Assembly: GCF_023156585.1 (NCBI RefSeq)
Contig: NZ_JALNMI010000006.1
Location: forward strand, 62,001 to 126,000
DNA length: 64,000 bases
Origin: Subsaxibacter sp. CAU 1640
GTDB lineage: Bacteria > Bacteroidota > Bacteroidia > Flavobacteriales > Flavobacteriaceae
Reading direction: 5' to 3'
Shown piece after piece: positions 7,795-16,747 of this stretch; positions within the stretch are counted from its first letter, which is position 1, and every line of letters begins with the position of its first letter. The notes under the pieces were generated by a model. That model saw nothing but the letters and a program-made list of their open reading frames with translations, ran no database searches and was not told the DNA's origin. The position numbers were made by a program, and so were the translations under genes.

Positions 7795-8904
7795 TTGATT
7801 AAATTACACGATTTATACTTTAAACCTTTTATTTCTGAACAAGAGATATTGGATGTTGTGACGCGCATGGCGAATGACATTGCCAATGACTTGGGAGATG
7901 AAATTCCGGTGTTTATTGGGATTCTTAATGGATCGTTTATGTTCGTGAGTGATTTTGTGAAGAAATTTCCAAAACCTTGTGAAGTCACATTCATTAAATT
8001 AGCATCTTACGAAGGATTGAAATCGACAGATGATATTCAGCGTTTGATAGGTTTGACACAAGATTTGACGGGACGAACTGTCATTATTCTTGAAGACATT
8101 ATTGATTCGGGTAAAACGCTTGCTGAAGTGCACCGAATTTTTAAAAATGAGAACGTCAAGGAACTAAAAATAGCAACGCTTTTTTACAAACCAGAAGCAT
8201 ACAAAAAAGATTTTAAATTACATTACGTTGGTATCGAGATTCCGACCAAATTCATCGTAGGTTACGGTTTGGATTTCGACGGATTGGGAAGAGACCTTCC
8301 CGAAGTGTACCAACTCAAAACAACGCAACACATGACAAACATTGTCCTCTTCGGACCTCCAGGTGCTGGAAAAGGCACGCAAGCCAATTTTTTAAAGGAA
8401 AAATACAATCTGATCCATATCTCTACAGGCGATGTGTTCCGATTTAACATCAAGAACGAAACAGCTTTAGGAATGTTAGCGCAGTCCTATATGGATAAAG
8501 GCGAATTGGTGCCTGATAAGGTGACCATTGATATGTTGGCTGCTGAAGTTGAAAAAAATGCAGATGCTAACGGCTTTATCTTTGATGGTTTCCCACGTAC
8601 GGATGCGCAGGCCAAGGCGTTGGATGATTTGCTAGATGAAAAAGATTCTGAGATCAATGCTATGATTGCACTTGAGGTTAATGATAAAATTTTAGTAGAG
8701 CGTTTGTTGGAAAGAGGCAAAACAAGTGGTAGACCAGATGATGCTGATGAAAATATCATCAGAAATCGCGTTAAGGAATACTACAAAAAAACGGCTATTC
8801 TTAAGGATTACTACAAGGCACAAGATAAATACTATGGTGTGGACGGTGTAGGGAGCATTGAGGAAATCACTCAAAGATTGAGTAAAGTTATAGACCAATT
8901 ATAA
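7795..8904 (+). CDS. adk: Hypoxanthine phosphoribosyltransferase-adenylate kinase fusion
   Basis: This 369-residue protein joins two enzymes. Residues 1 to about 175 are a purine phosphoribosyltransferase with the PRPP-binding motif 'VIILEDIIDSGKTL'. From Met180 follows a complete adenylate kinase: P-loop 'GPPGAGKGTQ', 'DGFPRT' and a short lid (GRPDDADENIIRNRV). Together they salvage hypoxanthine or guanine and interconvert adenine nucleotides. An in-frame stop at 7780 leaves the TTG at 7795 as the only good start; an ATG at 8332 could also give separate adenylate kinase. Related flavobacteria carry this fusion under the name adk. Confidence 0.93.
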   Translation: MIKLHDLYFKPFISEQEILDVVTRMANDIANDLGDEIPVFIGILNGSFMFVSDFVKKFPKPCEVTFIKLASYEGLKSTDDIQRLIGLTQDLTGRTVIILEDIIDSGKTLAEVHRIFKNENVKELKIATLFYKPEAYKKDFKLHYVGIEIPTKFIVGYGLDFDGLGRDLPEVYQLKTTQHMTNIVLFGPPGAGKGTQANFLKEKYNLIHISTGDVFRFNIKNETALGMLAQSYMDKGELVPDKVTIDMLAAEVEKNADANGFIFDGFPRTDAQAKALDDLLDEKDSEINAMIALEVNDKILVERLLERGKTSGRPDDADENIIRNRVKEYYKKTAILKDYYKAQDKYYGVDGVGSIEEITQRLSKVIDQL

Positions 8905-9116
8905 TGGATTTAGTAACTTCTGAATTGGGATTATTCTTTTGGATTTTTTTTATAGTTTTTGTCATTGTATTTCCACTATTTGCCTTGATTTCAGTGCTTT
9001 CAAATCGTTTTCCAAATAATGAAAAACTTATTTGGGTGTTAGTTATTTTATTTGCTCCTTTGTTTGGTGCAATAGCTTACTTTATAATTGGAAAATCAAG
9101 ACGGATAACAAAATAA
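8904..9116 (+). CDS. Small PLDc_N-type membrane protein
   Basis: This 70-residue protein has two hydrophobic helices with the pattern of the phospholipase D nuclease N-terminal (PLDc_N) family: first helix about residues 8-30, then 'NEKLIWVLVILFAPLFGAIAYFIIGK'. It has no catalytic part, and its role is unknown. Its start codon overlaps the stop of hpt-adk by one base (TAATG), so it is cotranslated with that gene. Confidence 0.75.
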   Translation: MDLVTSELGLFFWIFFIVFVIVFPLFALISVLSNRFPNNEKLIWVLVILFAPLFGAIAYFIIGKSRRITK

Positions 9117-9183
9117 ATAGATCAAGTAGCTAATGTTGTTTGCTTTCGAAAAGGATATAATAACTTTTTAAAATAAATTTCTG

Positions 9184-9196
9184 CTTTCGCGGAAAG
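9184..9196. repeat. CTTTCGCGGAAAG palindromic element
   Basis: CTTTC-GCG-GAAAG is a short imperfect palindrome just upstream of obgE. Similar 'CTTTCGCG' palindromes are, as I recall, frequent between genes in flavobacteria. Its function is unknown. Confidence 0.35.
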
Positions 9197-9201
9197 AACT
9201 C

Positions 9202-10200
9202 ATGACTGAAGGGAATTTTGTAGATTATGTAAAAATGCATGTGGCTTCTGGAAATGGAGGCAAAGGCTCTATGCACTTACATCGCGAGAAATTTGTGGCT
9301 AAAGGTGGCCCTGATGGTGGCGATGGTGGTAGAGGAGGTCATGTCATTGTCAAAGGAAACGAAAACCTTTGGACGTTGCTTCATTTGAAATTTCAAAAGC
9401 ATGTGAAGGCAGGTCATGGTGAACACGGTAGTGCGTCAAGAAGTACAGGTGCCGACGGTGAAGATGTCTATATTGAAGTGCCTTTGGGAACTGTTGTCAA
9501 AGATTCTGAAACAGACGAGGTACTCTTTGAAATTACCGAACATAATGAAGAGAAAATAGTGGTAGAAGGCGGTAAAGGCGGTTTGGGTAATTGGCATTTT
9601 AAAACCTCTACCAATCAAACGCCACGCTATGCACAGCCTGGTCTTCCGAAGACTGAAAAGGATATCTTGATGGAGCTAAAAGTTCTTGCGGATGTTGGCT
9701 TGGTTGGTTTCCCAAATGCTGGAAAATCTACATTGTTGTCGGTAATCACGTCTGCAAAGCCAAAAATTGCAGATTATGAGTTCACCACATTAAAACCAAA
9801 TCTTGGCATTGTAGAATATCGCGATTTCCAAACCTTTGTAATGGCAGATATTCCAGGTATTATTGAAGGTGCGGCTGAAGGGAAAGGACTTGGTCATTAT
9901 TTTTTGCGTCATATTGAACGCAATTCAATTTTGTTGTTTTTGATTCCGGCAGATGCAAAAGATATTAGTAAACAATACGAAATTCTTCTGGATGAACTGC
10001 GCCGTTACAATCCTGAAATGTTGGACAAAGAGCGGTTCATTGCTATTTCCAAATGCGATATGCTTGATGCCGAATTAAAGGCTGAACTCAAAGCTGAACT
10101 CGATAAAACCTTGCCAATTGACTATATGCTGATTTCTTCAGTGGCGCAGCAAGGCATTACCGAACTAAAGGACCGGTTGTGGAAAATGCTGAATGATTGA
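9202..10200 (+). CDS. obgE: GTPase Obg, ribosome assembly and stress factor
   Basis: The protein has 332 residues. The N-terminal glycine-rich Obg fold (about 1-160, with [14 protein letters not shown]) is followed by a GTPase domain with G1 'GFPNAGKS' at 169-176, G3 'DIPGIIEGA' and G4 'SKCD'. Obg proteins bind the large ribosomal subunit and link its assembly to growth and the stringent response; they are essential in most bacteria. The variable C-terminal OCT domain of some homologues is absent. The gene stands alone behind an 85-base gap. Confidence 0.97.
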   Translation: MTEGNFVDYVKMHVASGNGGKGSMHLHREKFVAKGGPDGGDGGRGGHVIVKGNENLWTLLHLKFQKHVKAGHGEHGSASRSTGADGEDVYIEVPLGTVVKDSETDEVLFEITEHNEEKIVVEGGKGGLGNWHFKTSTNQTPRYAQPGLPKTEKDILMELKVLADVGLVGFPNAGKSTLLSVITSAKPKIADYEFTTLKPNLGIVEYRDFQTFVMADIPGIIEGAAEGKGLGHYFLRHIERNSILLFLIPADAKDISKQYEILLDELRRYNPEMLDKERFIAISKCDMLDAELKAELKAELDKTLPIDYMLISSVAQQGITELKDRLWKMLND

Positions 10201-10234
10201 TTTTTTATTCTTCTCACATTGTTTTTTTTAGAAT

Positions 10235-11143
10235 ATGAAAAGCAAGAAAAATTTTGAAGTGATTATTATAGGAGGCAGTTATGCAGGACTTTCAGCAGCG
10301 ATGTCACTTGGCCGCACCTTACGAGATGTTTTAGTAATCGATAGCGGACTTCCTTGCAACAGGCAAACACCTCACTCACAAAATTTTTTGACACAAGATG
10401 GCGAAGCACCTGCCGCCATTGCCAAAAAAGCCAAAAAGCAAGTGTTGAAATATAAAACCGTTACTTTCTACGATGGATTGGCAATAAAAGGAAAGAAAAC
10501 GAAAAGTGGCTTTTCCATAACTACTGAAAAAGGAGACGTGTTCAATTCAAAAAAATTGATTTTTGCAACAGGAATTAAGGATATAATGCCAGGCATAACG
10601 GGTTTTTCAGAATGTTGGGGCATTTCTGTGGTGCATTGCCCTTATTGTCATGGTTATGAACTCCGCGGCAAAAAAACGGCTTTATTTGCAGAGCCACATA
10701 AAGCCTTTCATTTGGCATCCTTGGTATCAAATCTAACCGACGATTTGAGTATCATAACCTCCGATAAAGTTGATTTTCCAGAAGAGCAATTGGAAAAATT
10801 GAAAAATAACAAACTTCGAATCATAGAAAAATCAGTCAAGGAAATCATTCACAGAGGCGGACAAATTGAAAAGGTTATTTATACTGACGATAGTGAGGAA
10901 GAGTTTGACGCTATGTATGCAGCACTTCCTTTTGAGCAACATTGTTCTGTTCCAGAAGAAATGGGTTGTGAATTGACAGAACTCGGACATTTGCGAATCA
11001 CAGCTTTCCAACAAACAACAATCGAAGGGGTGTATGCCTGTGGCGACAATTCTGCGATGATGCGTTCCTTGGCAAATGCAGTGTATACTGGTAACCTCAC
11101 GGGTGCTATTATTAATAAAGAACTTTCAGAGGAAGCCTTCTAG
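10235..11143 (+). CDS. Thioredoxin-reductase-like NAD(P)/FAD oxidoreductase
   Basis: This 302-residue flavoprotein has an N-terminal FAD-binding 'IIIGGSYAGLSAAMSLGR', a CPYC redox motif at residues 135-138 within 'VVHCPYCHGYELRGK', and a C-terminal 'GVYACGDNSA' FAD motif. The layout is that of thioredoxin reductase, but such small homologues often act on other disulfide partners or with a redox protein not known here. The NAD(P)-binding stretch after the CPYC is divergent, lacking a clear GxGxxG. It starts 34 bases after obgE; I see no operon partner with a related role. Confidence 0.85.
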   Translation: MKSKKNFEVIIIGGSYAGLSAAMSLGRTLRDVLVIDSGLPCNRQTPHSQNFLTQDGEAPAAIAKKAKKQVLKYKTVTFYDGLAIKGKKTKSGFSITTEKGDVFNSKKLIFATGIKDIMPGITGFSECWGISVVHCPYCHGYELRGKKTALFAEPHKAFHLASLVSNLTDDLSIITSDKVDFPEEQLEKLKNNKLRIIEKSVKEIIHRGGQIEKVIYTDDSEEEFDAMYAALPFEQHCSVPEEMGCELTELGHLRITAFQQTTIEGVYACGDNSAMMRSLANAVYTGNLTGAIINKELSEEAF

Positions 11144-11257
11144 TTTTAGATTCTGAATACGAGCTGATTTTTGAAACGTTAAACTATCTTTAATATCCAA
11201 GGTATTTCACCTGCAATTCTGATTAATTGCTTAACTTGTTGGTAAAACCAATAGATA

Positions 11258-12316
11258 ATGAGCACTACACAAGTTAAGGCCTATGGCACGCAAGCTGCTG
11301 ATGCCGATTTAAAAGAAATTATTATAAAAAGAAGAGAACTTACACCTAAAGATGTCGAGATAGACATCCTTTATTGTGGTGTTTGCCATTCTGATTTACA
11401 CACTGCCAGAAATGATTGGCAGAATACAGTATACCCAGCTGTTCCCGGTCACGAAATAGTTGGTAAAGTCACAAATGTTGGTGACAGCGTTACCAAATAC
11501 AAAGTTGGCGATACGGTGGCTGTTGGATGTCTGGTAGATAGCTGTAGAGCATGTTCAAGCTGTAAAGATGATTTGGAGCAATATTGCGAAAATGGATGGA
11601 CAGGTACTTATAACGGTCCTGATAAGCATTTGGAAGGACAGCAAACATACGGAGGCTATTCGCAAAAAGTGGTAGTTGATGAACATTTTGTACTCAAAGT
11701 GCCTGAAAATCTAGACCTCGCTGCGGTGGCGCCAGTATTATGTGCTGGCATTACGACTTGGTCGCCTTTACGTCATTGGAATGTCAAGGAAGGTAGCAAA
11801 GTGGCGGTTGTGGGCCTTGGCGGACTAGGTCATATGGCGATTAAGTTGGCTAAAGGCCTTGGTGCTGAAGTGTTTTTGTTCTCCAGAAGTCCAGAAAAGA
11901 AGCAGGATGCGAAAGAGTTGGGCTGCGATGCCGTAATCATTTCAACCGATGAAAACCAGATGGAGGCTGTAGCAGGTAAGTTTGATGTCATCATCGATAC
12001 GGTTCCTTATGAGCACGACTTGAATCCTTACATTGCAACATTACATCATAGCGGAACTTTAGTTCTCGTAGGTTTTCTAGGTCCGTTGGAATCAATCCTG
12101 AACACAGCACCCATGGTGATGGGGAGAAAAGCAATTTCGGGTTCTTTGATAGGTGGTATTGCGGAAACACAGGAATTATTGGATTTCTGCGGAGAAAAAA
12201 ATATCGTATCAGATATAGAAATGATTGACATACAAAACATTAATGAAGCCTATGAACGAATGCTAAAAAGTGATGTAAAATATCGTTTTGTCATTGATAT
12301 GAAGTCGCTCAATTAA
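11258..12316 (+). CDS. Zinc-dependent NAD(P) alcohol dehydrogenase
   Basis: This is a 352-residue medium-chain dehydrogenase. Catalytic zinc residues are Cys43 (GVCHSD), His65-Glu66 (GHE) and a later Cys (VLCAGITTW). Structural zinc is held by Cys96, Cys99, Cys102 and Cys110. The nucleotide motif is 'GLGGLGHMAIKLAKGLG'. The overall pattern resembles the YahK or cinnamyl-alcohol type that reduces aldehydes with NADPH. The transcript ends at the strong hairpin 12333-12363. The physiological substrate is unknown. Confidence 0.92.
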   Translation: MSTTQVKAYGTQAADADLKEIIIKRRELTPKDVEIDILYCGVCHSDLHTARNDWQNTVYPAVPGHEIVGKVTNVGDSVTKYKVGDTVAVGCLVDSCRACSSCKDDLEQYCENGWTGTYNGPDKHLEGQQTYGGYSQKVVVDEHFVLKVPENLDLAAVAPVLCAGITTWSPLRHWNVKEGSKVAVVGLGGLGHMAIKLAKGLGAEVFLFSRSPEKKQDAKELGCDAVIISTDENQMEAVAGKFDVIIDTVPYEHDLNPYIATLHHSGTLVLVGFLGPLESILNTAPMVMGRKAISGSLIGGIAETQELLDFCGEKNIVSDIEMIDIQNINEAYERMLKSDVKYRFVIDMKSLN

Positions 12317-12332
12317 TTCTATACTTAACATG

Positions 12333-12363
12333 AAAAAAGCCATCTATATAAGATGGCTTTTTT
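12333..12363. terminator. Bidirectional terminator
   Basis: A perfect 12-base stem (AAAAAAGCCATC at 12333-12344, GATGGCTTTTTT at 12352-12363) lies between the convergent alcohol dehydrogenase and SDR genes. T runs follow in both directions, so it can stop both transcripts. Confidence 0.9.
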
Positions 12364-12383
12364 CATTCATAGAGTTTCATTCA

Positions 12384-13151
12384 CTAAACAAAAATTCCTC
12401 CAGAGACTTCAATGCGTTGATTGTTCACCCATTTTGAATCATCTGAACAAAGGAAAGCAACCACGCCACCGATGTCATCAGGAAGACCCACACGACCCAA
12501 TACCGTTAAGGATGCAATATTGTCATTTAACTCTTTGTTGTCACGAACGGCACCTCCACCAAAATCAGTTTCAATGGCACCTGGAGCAACCGTGTTCACA
12601 CGGATTTTACGACCACCCAATTCTTTCGCCTGATAACTGGATAATGTTTCCACACCGCCTTTCATAATGGCGTATGCCGAATAGCCAGGGAAAGAAAAAC
12701 GCGTCAATCCTGACGAAATGTTCACAATGCTACTGCCATCCTTTAAAACGGTAAGCAACTTTTGAGTCAAGAAGTAAGGTGCTTTTAGATGGATGTCTAC
12801 CATTTGGTCAAAACCTTCTTCGGTGGTTGATTTGAAATCGGAGTGGTAACCAACGCCTGCATTGTTCACCAAAGCATCGATACCATTCACTCCAAGGTTG
12901 TTTTTCAAAACCTCTGTTAGTTGTTCTTTGAAGCTATCAAATGTTTCGCTTTTTGCAACGTCCAATTGAAGTGCCGCGGCATTTTGCCCAAGACTTTTAA
13001 TCTCTTTTACCACAGATTCTGCCTCATCCGATTTACTGTGATAGGTGAGCACAACGTTGAATCCTTTGAGTGCCAATTGAAGTGCCATATCTCTGCCTAA
13101 ACCTCTACTGCCTCCTGTTACCAAGGCCGTTTTGTTTGCTGTTGTTGTCAT
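12384..13151 (-). CDS. Short-chain dehydrogenase/reductase
   Basis: This 255-residue SDR has the cofactor motif 'TGGSRGLGRDMA' at about residues 12-23, 'NNAG', and a catalytic Ser (NISSGLTR) with Tyr-x-x-x-Lys (YAIMK). It belongs to the classical family of NAD(P)-dependent oxidoreductases with a broad range of alcohol or keto substrates. The AraC regulator gene lies 96 bases upstream on the same strand and may control it. Confidence 0.9.
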   Translation of the reverse strand: MTTTANKTALVTGGSRGLGRDMALQLALKGFNVVLTYHSKSDEAESVVKEIKSLGQNAAALQLDVAKSETFDSFKEQLTEVLKNNLGVNGIDALVNNAGVGYHSDFKSTTEEGFDQMVDIHLKAPYFLTQKLLTVLKDGSSIVNISSGLTRFSFPGYSAYAIMKGGVETLSSYQAKELGGRKIRVNTVAPGAIETDFGGGAVRDNKELNDNIASLTVLGRVGLPDDIGGVVAFLCSDDSKWVNNQRIEVSGGIFV

Positions 13152-13247
13152 CGTTTAAAGTTTTAAAATTAATGATGGTACAAAGTTCAGCAATAGGTTG
13201 TGATTCGAGTTATGAATTTCAAACCGATGTTTATTAAATTCAAATAA

Positions 13248-14174
13248 TCATTCTCTGAATGCCATTGGGGAGATATCTGTGTTTTTCTTGAAGAAGTTTG
13301 AAAAGTTGGAAACTTCATCAAATCCAAGACTATATGCAATTTCCGAAATATTCCAAGAAGTTTGACGTAAAAGCACCTTGGCTTCTTGGGTTACACGACT
13401 GGCAATAATTTCCGTAGTGGTTTTTCCAGTGGATTCTTTTAAGACTTTGTTGAGGTGGTTCACGTGAACGCGCAACGTATTGGCAAAATCCTTGGCGGTT
13501 TTTAATTGTAGACTTTGCGTGGTAGATTCTATGGGGAATTGTCGCTCCAGCAGTTCGATGAATAAGGTGAAAATGCGTGTGGAAGCATTCTGGTTAGTAT
13601 TATCATATGCCATCGGCTCCAGTTTTTGCCCTTGCAGAATCAGTTCCATCACTTGGTTGCGAAGTAGGTCATATTTAAATGGATAATCGGAGCTCATTTC
13701 CTCGTGCATCTTCTTAAAAATGTGCTTATAGATATCGACTTGATTAGGTGCCAACTGATAAATAAAGTTGCTTTGCGGTTGAAAAACTGGTAGCTTGTCT
13801 ATGTTGAATCCTGTTTTTGATTTCAATAAAAATTCAGGAGTGAAGACACAAAAATGCCCAGTTTGCTGCTCGCTCAAAGGGACATACCGATACGGAATCT
13901 TCGGAGTGGCAAACAAAATAGCCGAATCCTTAATGTCAATCACCTTATCTGCATATTCCACACGGTTTTCACCGATGATGAGACTGATTTTGTAATAGCT
14001 CCTCCTATTATAAGGCATACTGCCTTTACTACAGTAATTTTTAAGTTTTTCAATATCAAACACATTAAAGTGCCCAATATTTTGACCGTTCTGTTGCTCT
14101 AAAAACTGCGAAAGGTCATTACAGGGTTTCCCAAAAACTTCCTGATAAAACGCTTTTACCGATACCGATTCCAC
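13248..14174 (-). CDS. AraC family transcriptional regulator
   Basis: This 308-residue protein has a divergent N-terminal sensing region and two helix-turn-helix motifs in the last 100 residues (LKTAKDFANTLRVHVNHLNKVLKESTGKTTTE, then WNISEIAYSLGFDEVSNFSNFFKK). The second matches the AraC signature well. It precedes the SDR gene on the same strand, and that gene is the natural target; the effector is unknown. The 73-base gap upstream to the terminator region holds its promoter, which I could not pinpoint. Confidence 0.9.
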   Translation of the reverse strand: MESVSVKAFYQEVFGKPCNDLSQFLEQQNGQNIGHFNVFDIEKLKNYCSKGSMPYNRRSYYKISLIIGENRVEYADKVIDIKDSAILFATPKIPYRYVPLSEQQTGHFCVFTPEFLLKSKTGFNIDKLPVFQPQSNFIYQLAPNQVDIYKHIFKKMHEEMSSDYPFKYDLLRNQVMELILQGQKLEPMAYDNTNQNASTRIFTLFIELLERQFPIESTTQSLQLKTAKDFANTLRVHVNHLNKVLKESTGKTTTEIIASRVTQEAKVLLRQTSWNISEIAYSLGFDEVSNFSNFFKKNTDISPMAFRE

Positions 14175-14244
14175 AATCTGTTATTAAAATCAAATAATGC
14201 AAAGATAGAAATTTATTATTTGAGAATCTTGACATTGCGTTTTT

Positions 14245-14276
14245 AATAAAAAAAACCCTCCGCAAAAACGAAGGGT
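14245..14276 (-). terminator. Terminator of the FISUMP lipoprotein gene
   Basis: On the minus strand ACCCTTCG, a 6-base loop and CGGAGGGT form an 8-pair stem (one G-T pair), followed by eight T's. It ends the gene at 14301-15701. Confidence 0.85.
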
Positions 14277-14300
14277 CTTGGATTTCATTAAAGGAAACAA

Positions 14301-15701
14301 TTAATCTCTCACACAACGAATGCTCAATCCTGACTTTTTATTTTGTACTCCGGGGTCTGCTGACGCTTGATTGTAATACATCGTAAATTTAAAGGCATTT
14401 TGAGGGTTGGAAACCGTTGCTGAAGAAGTCCACCAGACTCCATTGTTGCCAATGCCACTTGACGCGCCATTATTGTTCACTAAACCTCCCGGCAGGGCTG
14501 AATAGCCAAACTCGTTGGTCGCACCAGTATTAGGAGCATTCCAGCCCGTCGTGCTTTTTAGTTTACCGCCCGCTACAGTTGCACCTCCTAAAAACTGTGC
14601 TGTATCAGACAGTTCTTCAACAGTTGGTATATGCCATCCTTCTGGTGCTAAACCTCTTGGGTCATTTGCGGCATACCAGTTATAAAGCTTACCGTAGGTA
14701 GCTTCATTGCTAGGGTCATTGTTGTAATAGCGCCACGCACCAGTAGTTAAACTGGCCCATGCTGCTGCATCTTGTACATGAGGTATAGGGTCGCCATTTC
14801 GATAGTGCGATACATTAAGATTAGAACTTAACCACGACATCCCATCGATTGTGACATAAGTGTAGACATTACCATCAACATCCACCACATTTAAATTACA
14901 ATCGCTATCGCTTACAAAACTACCTTGAGCACCAGGAGCCGAGCCGTAATTTGGTGCTGCCCAAGTTCCTGATATTTCAGAGCAATCTGCATAAACACCA
15001 TAGGTGTGAGTGCCACTCCATGTCACATCATATCCTAAAATGCTAAATGTGCCATCAACGTCACAGTCGGTTTTTAAAGCGCCCGCAGTGCAGTTGCTTT
15101 GAGAGCCTGTAGAAGCTGTATAAACACGACCTCCATATGCCACTTGGGTCATGATGTTTTGTTGATCGCCTTCGCCAATGGTCATCACATTCCATGTCAG
15201 GTTGGTGTTCGGAAACCCGACACCTATACTGCCGCAATTATCACAGTTGTAACTTCCAGTGACAGGAGTTGCGGGAGCTGCTGCTGTAGAACGTGCCATC
15301 AGCACATCCGCATCTTCATTATTAAATCTTACATCTGTTACGATAGGATTGTTGCCATCGCTGTCAGTAATCAACATCCATGAGACATCAGAAGAACCTG
15401 TACTATTAAAAAGTATAGGGTCATTACTGCCATATAGGGCCGCCGTACTTCTCAATTCGATAGTTGCACCTGATTTTAAAGTCAATACGGCAGTTGCCAT
15501 ACCATCAGTGTCATTTACCGTCATTTCAATAGAGCCTCGTTTAGTGCCTTCGGTGTTTGTAAACACACCTCTATAAAGAGTATTGGATGTGGGCGTTTCA
15601 ACAGGATTGTTGCTTGTCGGATCGTTTTGGGTTACAGGGTCGTCAGAGCACGAAAAGAGTGTCAATGCTACTAAAGACGCTGCCGTCATCAGTTTTTTCA
15701 T
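14301..15701 (-). CDS. Surface lipoprotein with FISUMP domain
   Basis: This 466-residue protein has a lipoprotein signal with the lipid-anchored Cys at residue 18 (TLFSC). A Ser/Thr/Gly-rich middle part carries Cys pairs. The last 200 residues match the Fibrobacter succinogenes major paralogous domain: 'LYNWYAANDPRGLAPEGWHIPTVEE', 'STTGWNAP', 'FGYSALPGG' and the end 'GLSIRCVRD'. Such proteins are exposed on the cell surface of Bacteroidota and are thought to take part in adhesion. No partner gene is adjacent. Confidence 0.88.
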   Translation of the reverse strand: MKKLMTAASLVALTLFSCSDDPVTQNDPTSNNPVETPTSNTLYRGVFTNTEGTKRGSIEMTVNDTDGMATAVLTLKSGATIELRSTAALYGSNDPILFNSTGSSDVSWMLITDSDGNNPIVTDVRFNNEDADVLMARSTAAAPATPVTGSYNCDNCGSIGVGFPNTNLTWNVMTIGEGDQQNIMTQVAYGGRVYTASTGSQSNCTAGALKTDCDVDGTFSILGYDVTWSGTHTYGVYADCSEISGTWAAPNYGSAPGAQGSFVSDSDCNLNVVDVDGNVYTYVTIDGMSWLSSNLNVSHYRNGDPIPHVQDAAAWASLTTGAWRYYNNDPSNEATYGKLYNWYAANDPRGLAPEGWHIPTVEELSDTAQFLGGATVAGGKLKSTTGWNAPNTGATNEFGYSALPGGLVNNNGASSGIGNNGVWWTSSATVSNPQNAFKFTMYYNQASADPGVQNKKSGLSIRCVRD

Positions 15702-15863
15702 AGGTTAAGTATTTAAAAATTGGGTTTAGACGCTAAAATAAAGAAAACACTGGTGTTTGGAAAATATCTCAATGGGTTTTCGATGAAGCGATGGTACTTA
15801 AATTTAGTGAAATGTATATCTGATTGGAAGTGAGTGTTTTGCTAAAAATGAAGTATAAAATTC

Positions 15864-16559
15864 TTAATCCTCAAACACCGCTACTGCTCTAACAGGAGAG
15901 CCTGTGCCACCTCTTATTTTTAAAGGAAGTCCAATAAACCGAAAGCGTCCTCGTCCAATCAACAAATGAAGATTAACCATATTTTCGTAATGTGTAAAAT
16001 TCAGTTCTCCACAAATATGATGCACTTCCTTATTGGACACACCGGGCACTCCGGGCGACATGGTTTCAACCCCAAAAGCTGATACGCCCTGTTCACCTAG
16101 CCATCGAGCGGTAGCTACAGAAATACCGGGTCCGTTCCCCCAATCATCACTATTAAAATACTTTCGAAAATGATCCGTATAAATCAATACTGTATCACCT
16201 TTCTTAATCTCAAGATGATCTTTTGTGCAAGCTTTCTCAATCTCAAAAGGCTCTATCAATTCCTTTAGCTCTTTATGCGAGAAGTCTAAACAAATACCTT
16301 CCGTATAAAACATAGATAAAGGCATCGTGTCTATCGACTGTCCTTCATACTGTTTCGCCATATGGTTAATGGCATCTACATGTGTACCTGTATGCTCCCC
16401 AAGTTCTAGTTTATGCACAGCTGGAGTTCGTTTATCGGGATGTTTAACGCCTTCCCATTCCTCATGCGAATTATGAACCGACATCTTCACTTGGGGAAGA
16501 TCTTTATATACAGGCATCCCTTCGTATATTTCTTGACTTAAGTCTATAATTTCGGGCAT
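15864..16559 (-). CDS. Cyclase/kynurenine formamidase-like metal hydrolase
   Basis: This 231-residue protein carries the metal-binding motif of the cyclase family: 'HTGTHVDAINH' at residues 56-66 (HxGTHxDAxxH). The family includes bacterial kynurenine formamidase (KynB) and other amidohydrolases that act with zinc or manganese. Lack of tryptophan-breakdown genes nearby leaves the substrate open. The gene stands alone with 190 bases to the next start on the opposite strand. Confidence 0.88.
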   Translation of the reverse strand: MPEIIDLSQEIYEGMPVYKDLPQVKMSVHNSHEEWEGVKHPDKRTPAVHKLELGEHTGTHVDAINHMAKQYEGQSIDTMPLSMFYTEGICLDFSHKELKELIEPFEIEKACTKDHLEIKKGDTVLIYTDHFRKYFNSDDWGNGPGISVATARWLGEQGVSAFGVETMSPGVPGVSNKEVHHICGELNFTHYENMVNLHLLIGRGRFRFIGLPLKIRGGTGSPVRAVAVFED

Positions 16560-16747
16560 CTATGAGTACTTTTCAAATTTAAATTTGATACTGTTCAAAG
16601 ATAAATGATTTTGGATTGACGGTAAATCAAAACACAAGATCTGTGCAATGTCATCAAATTTTATGTTTTTTTTTAAAGGGTTTTATGTGACCAGCTTATA
16701 TGTTTAATTACTTATTTATTTTATATCTTTAAAAAAAACCTTTTGGA

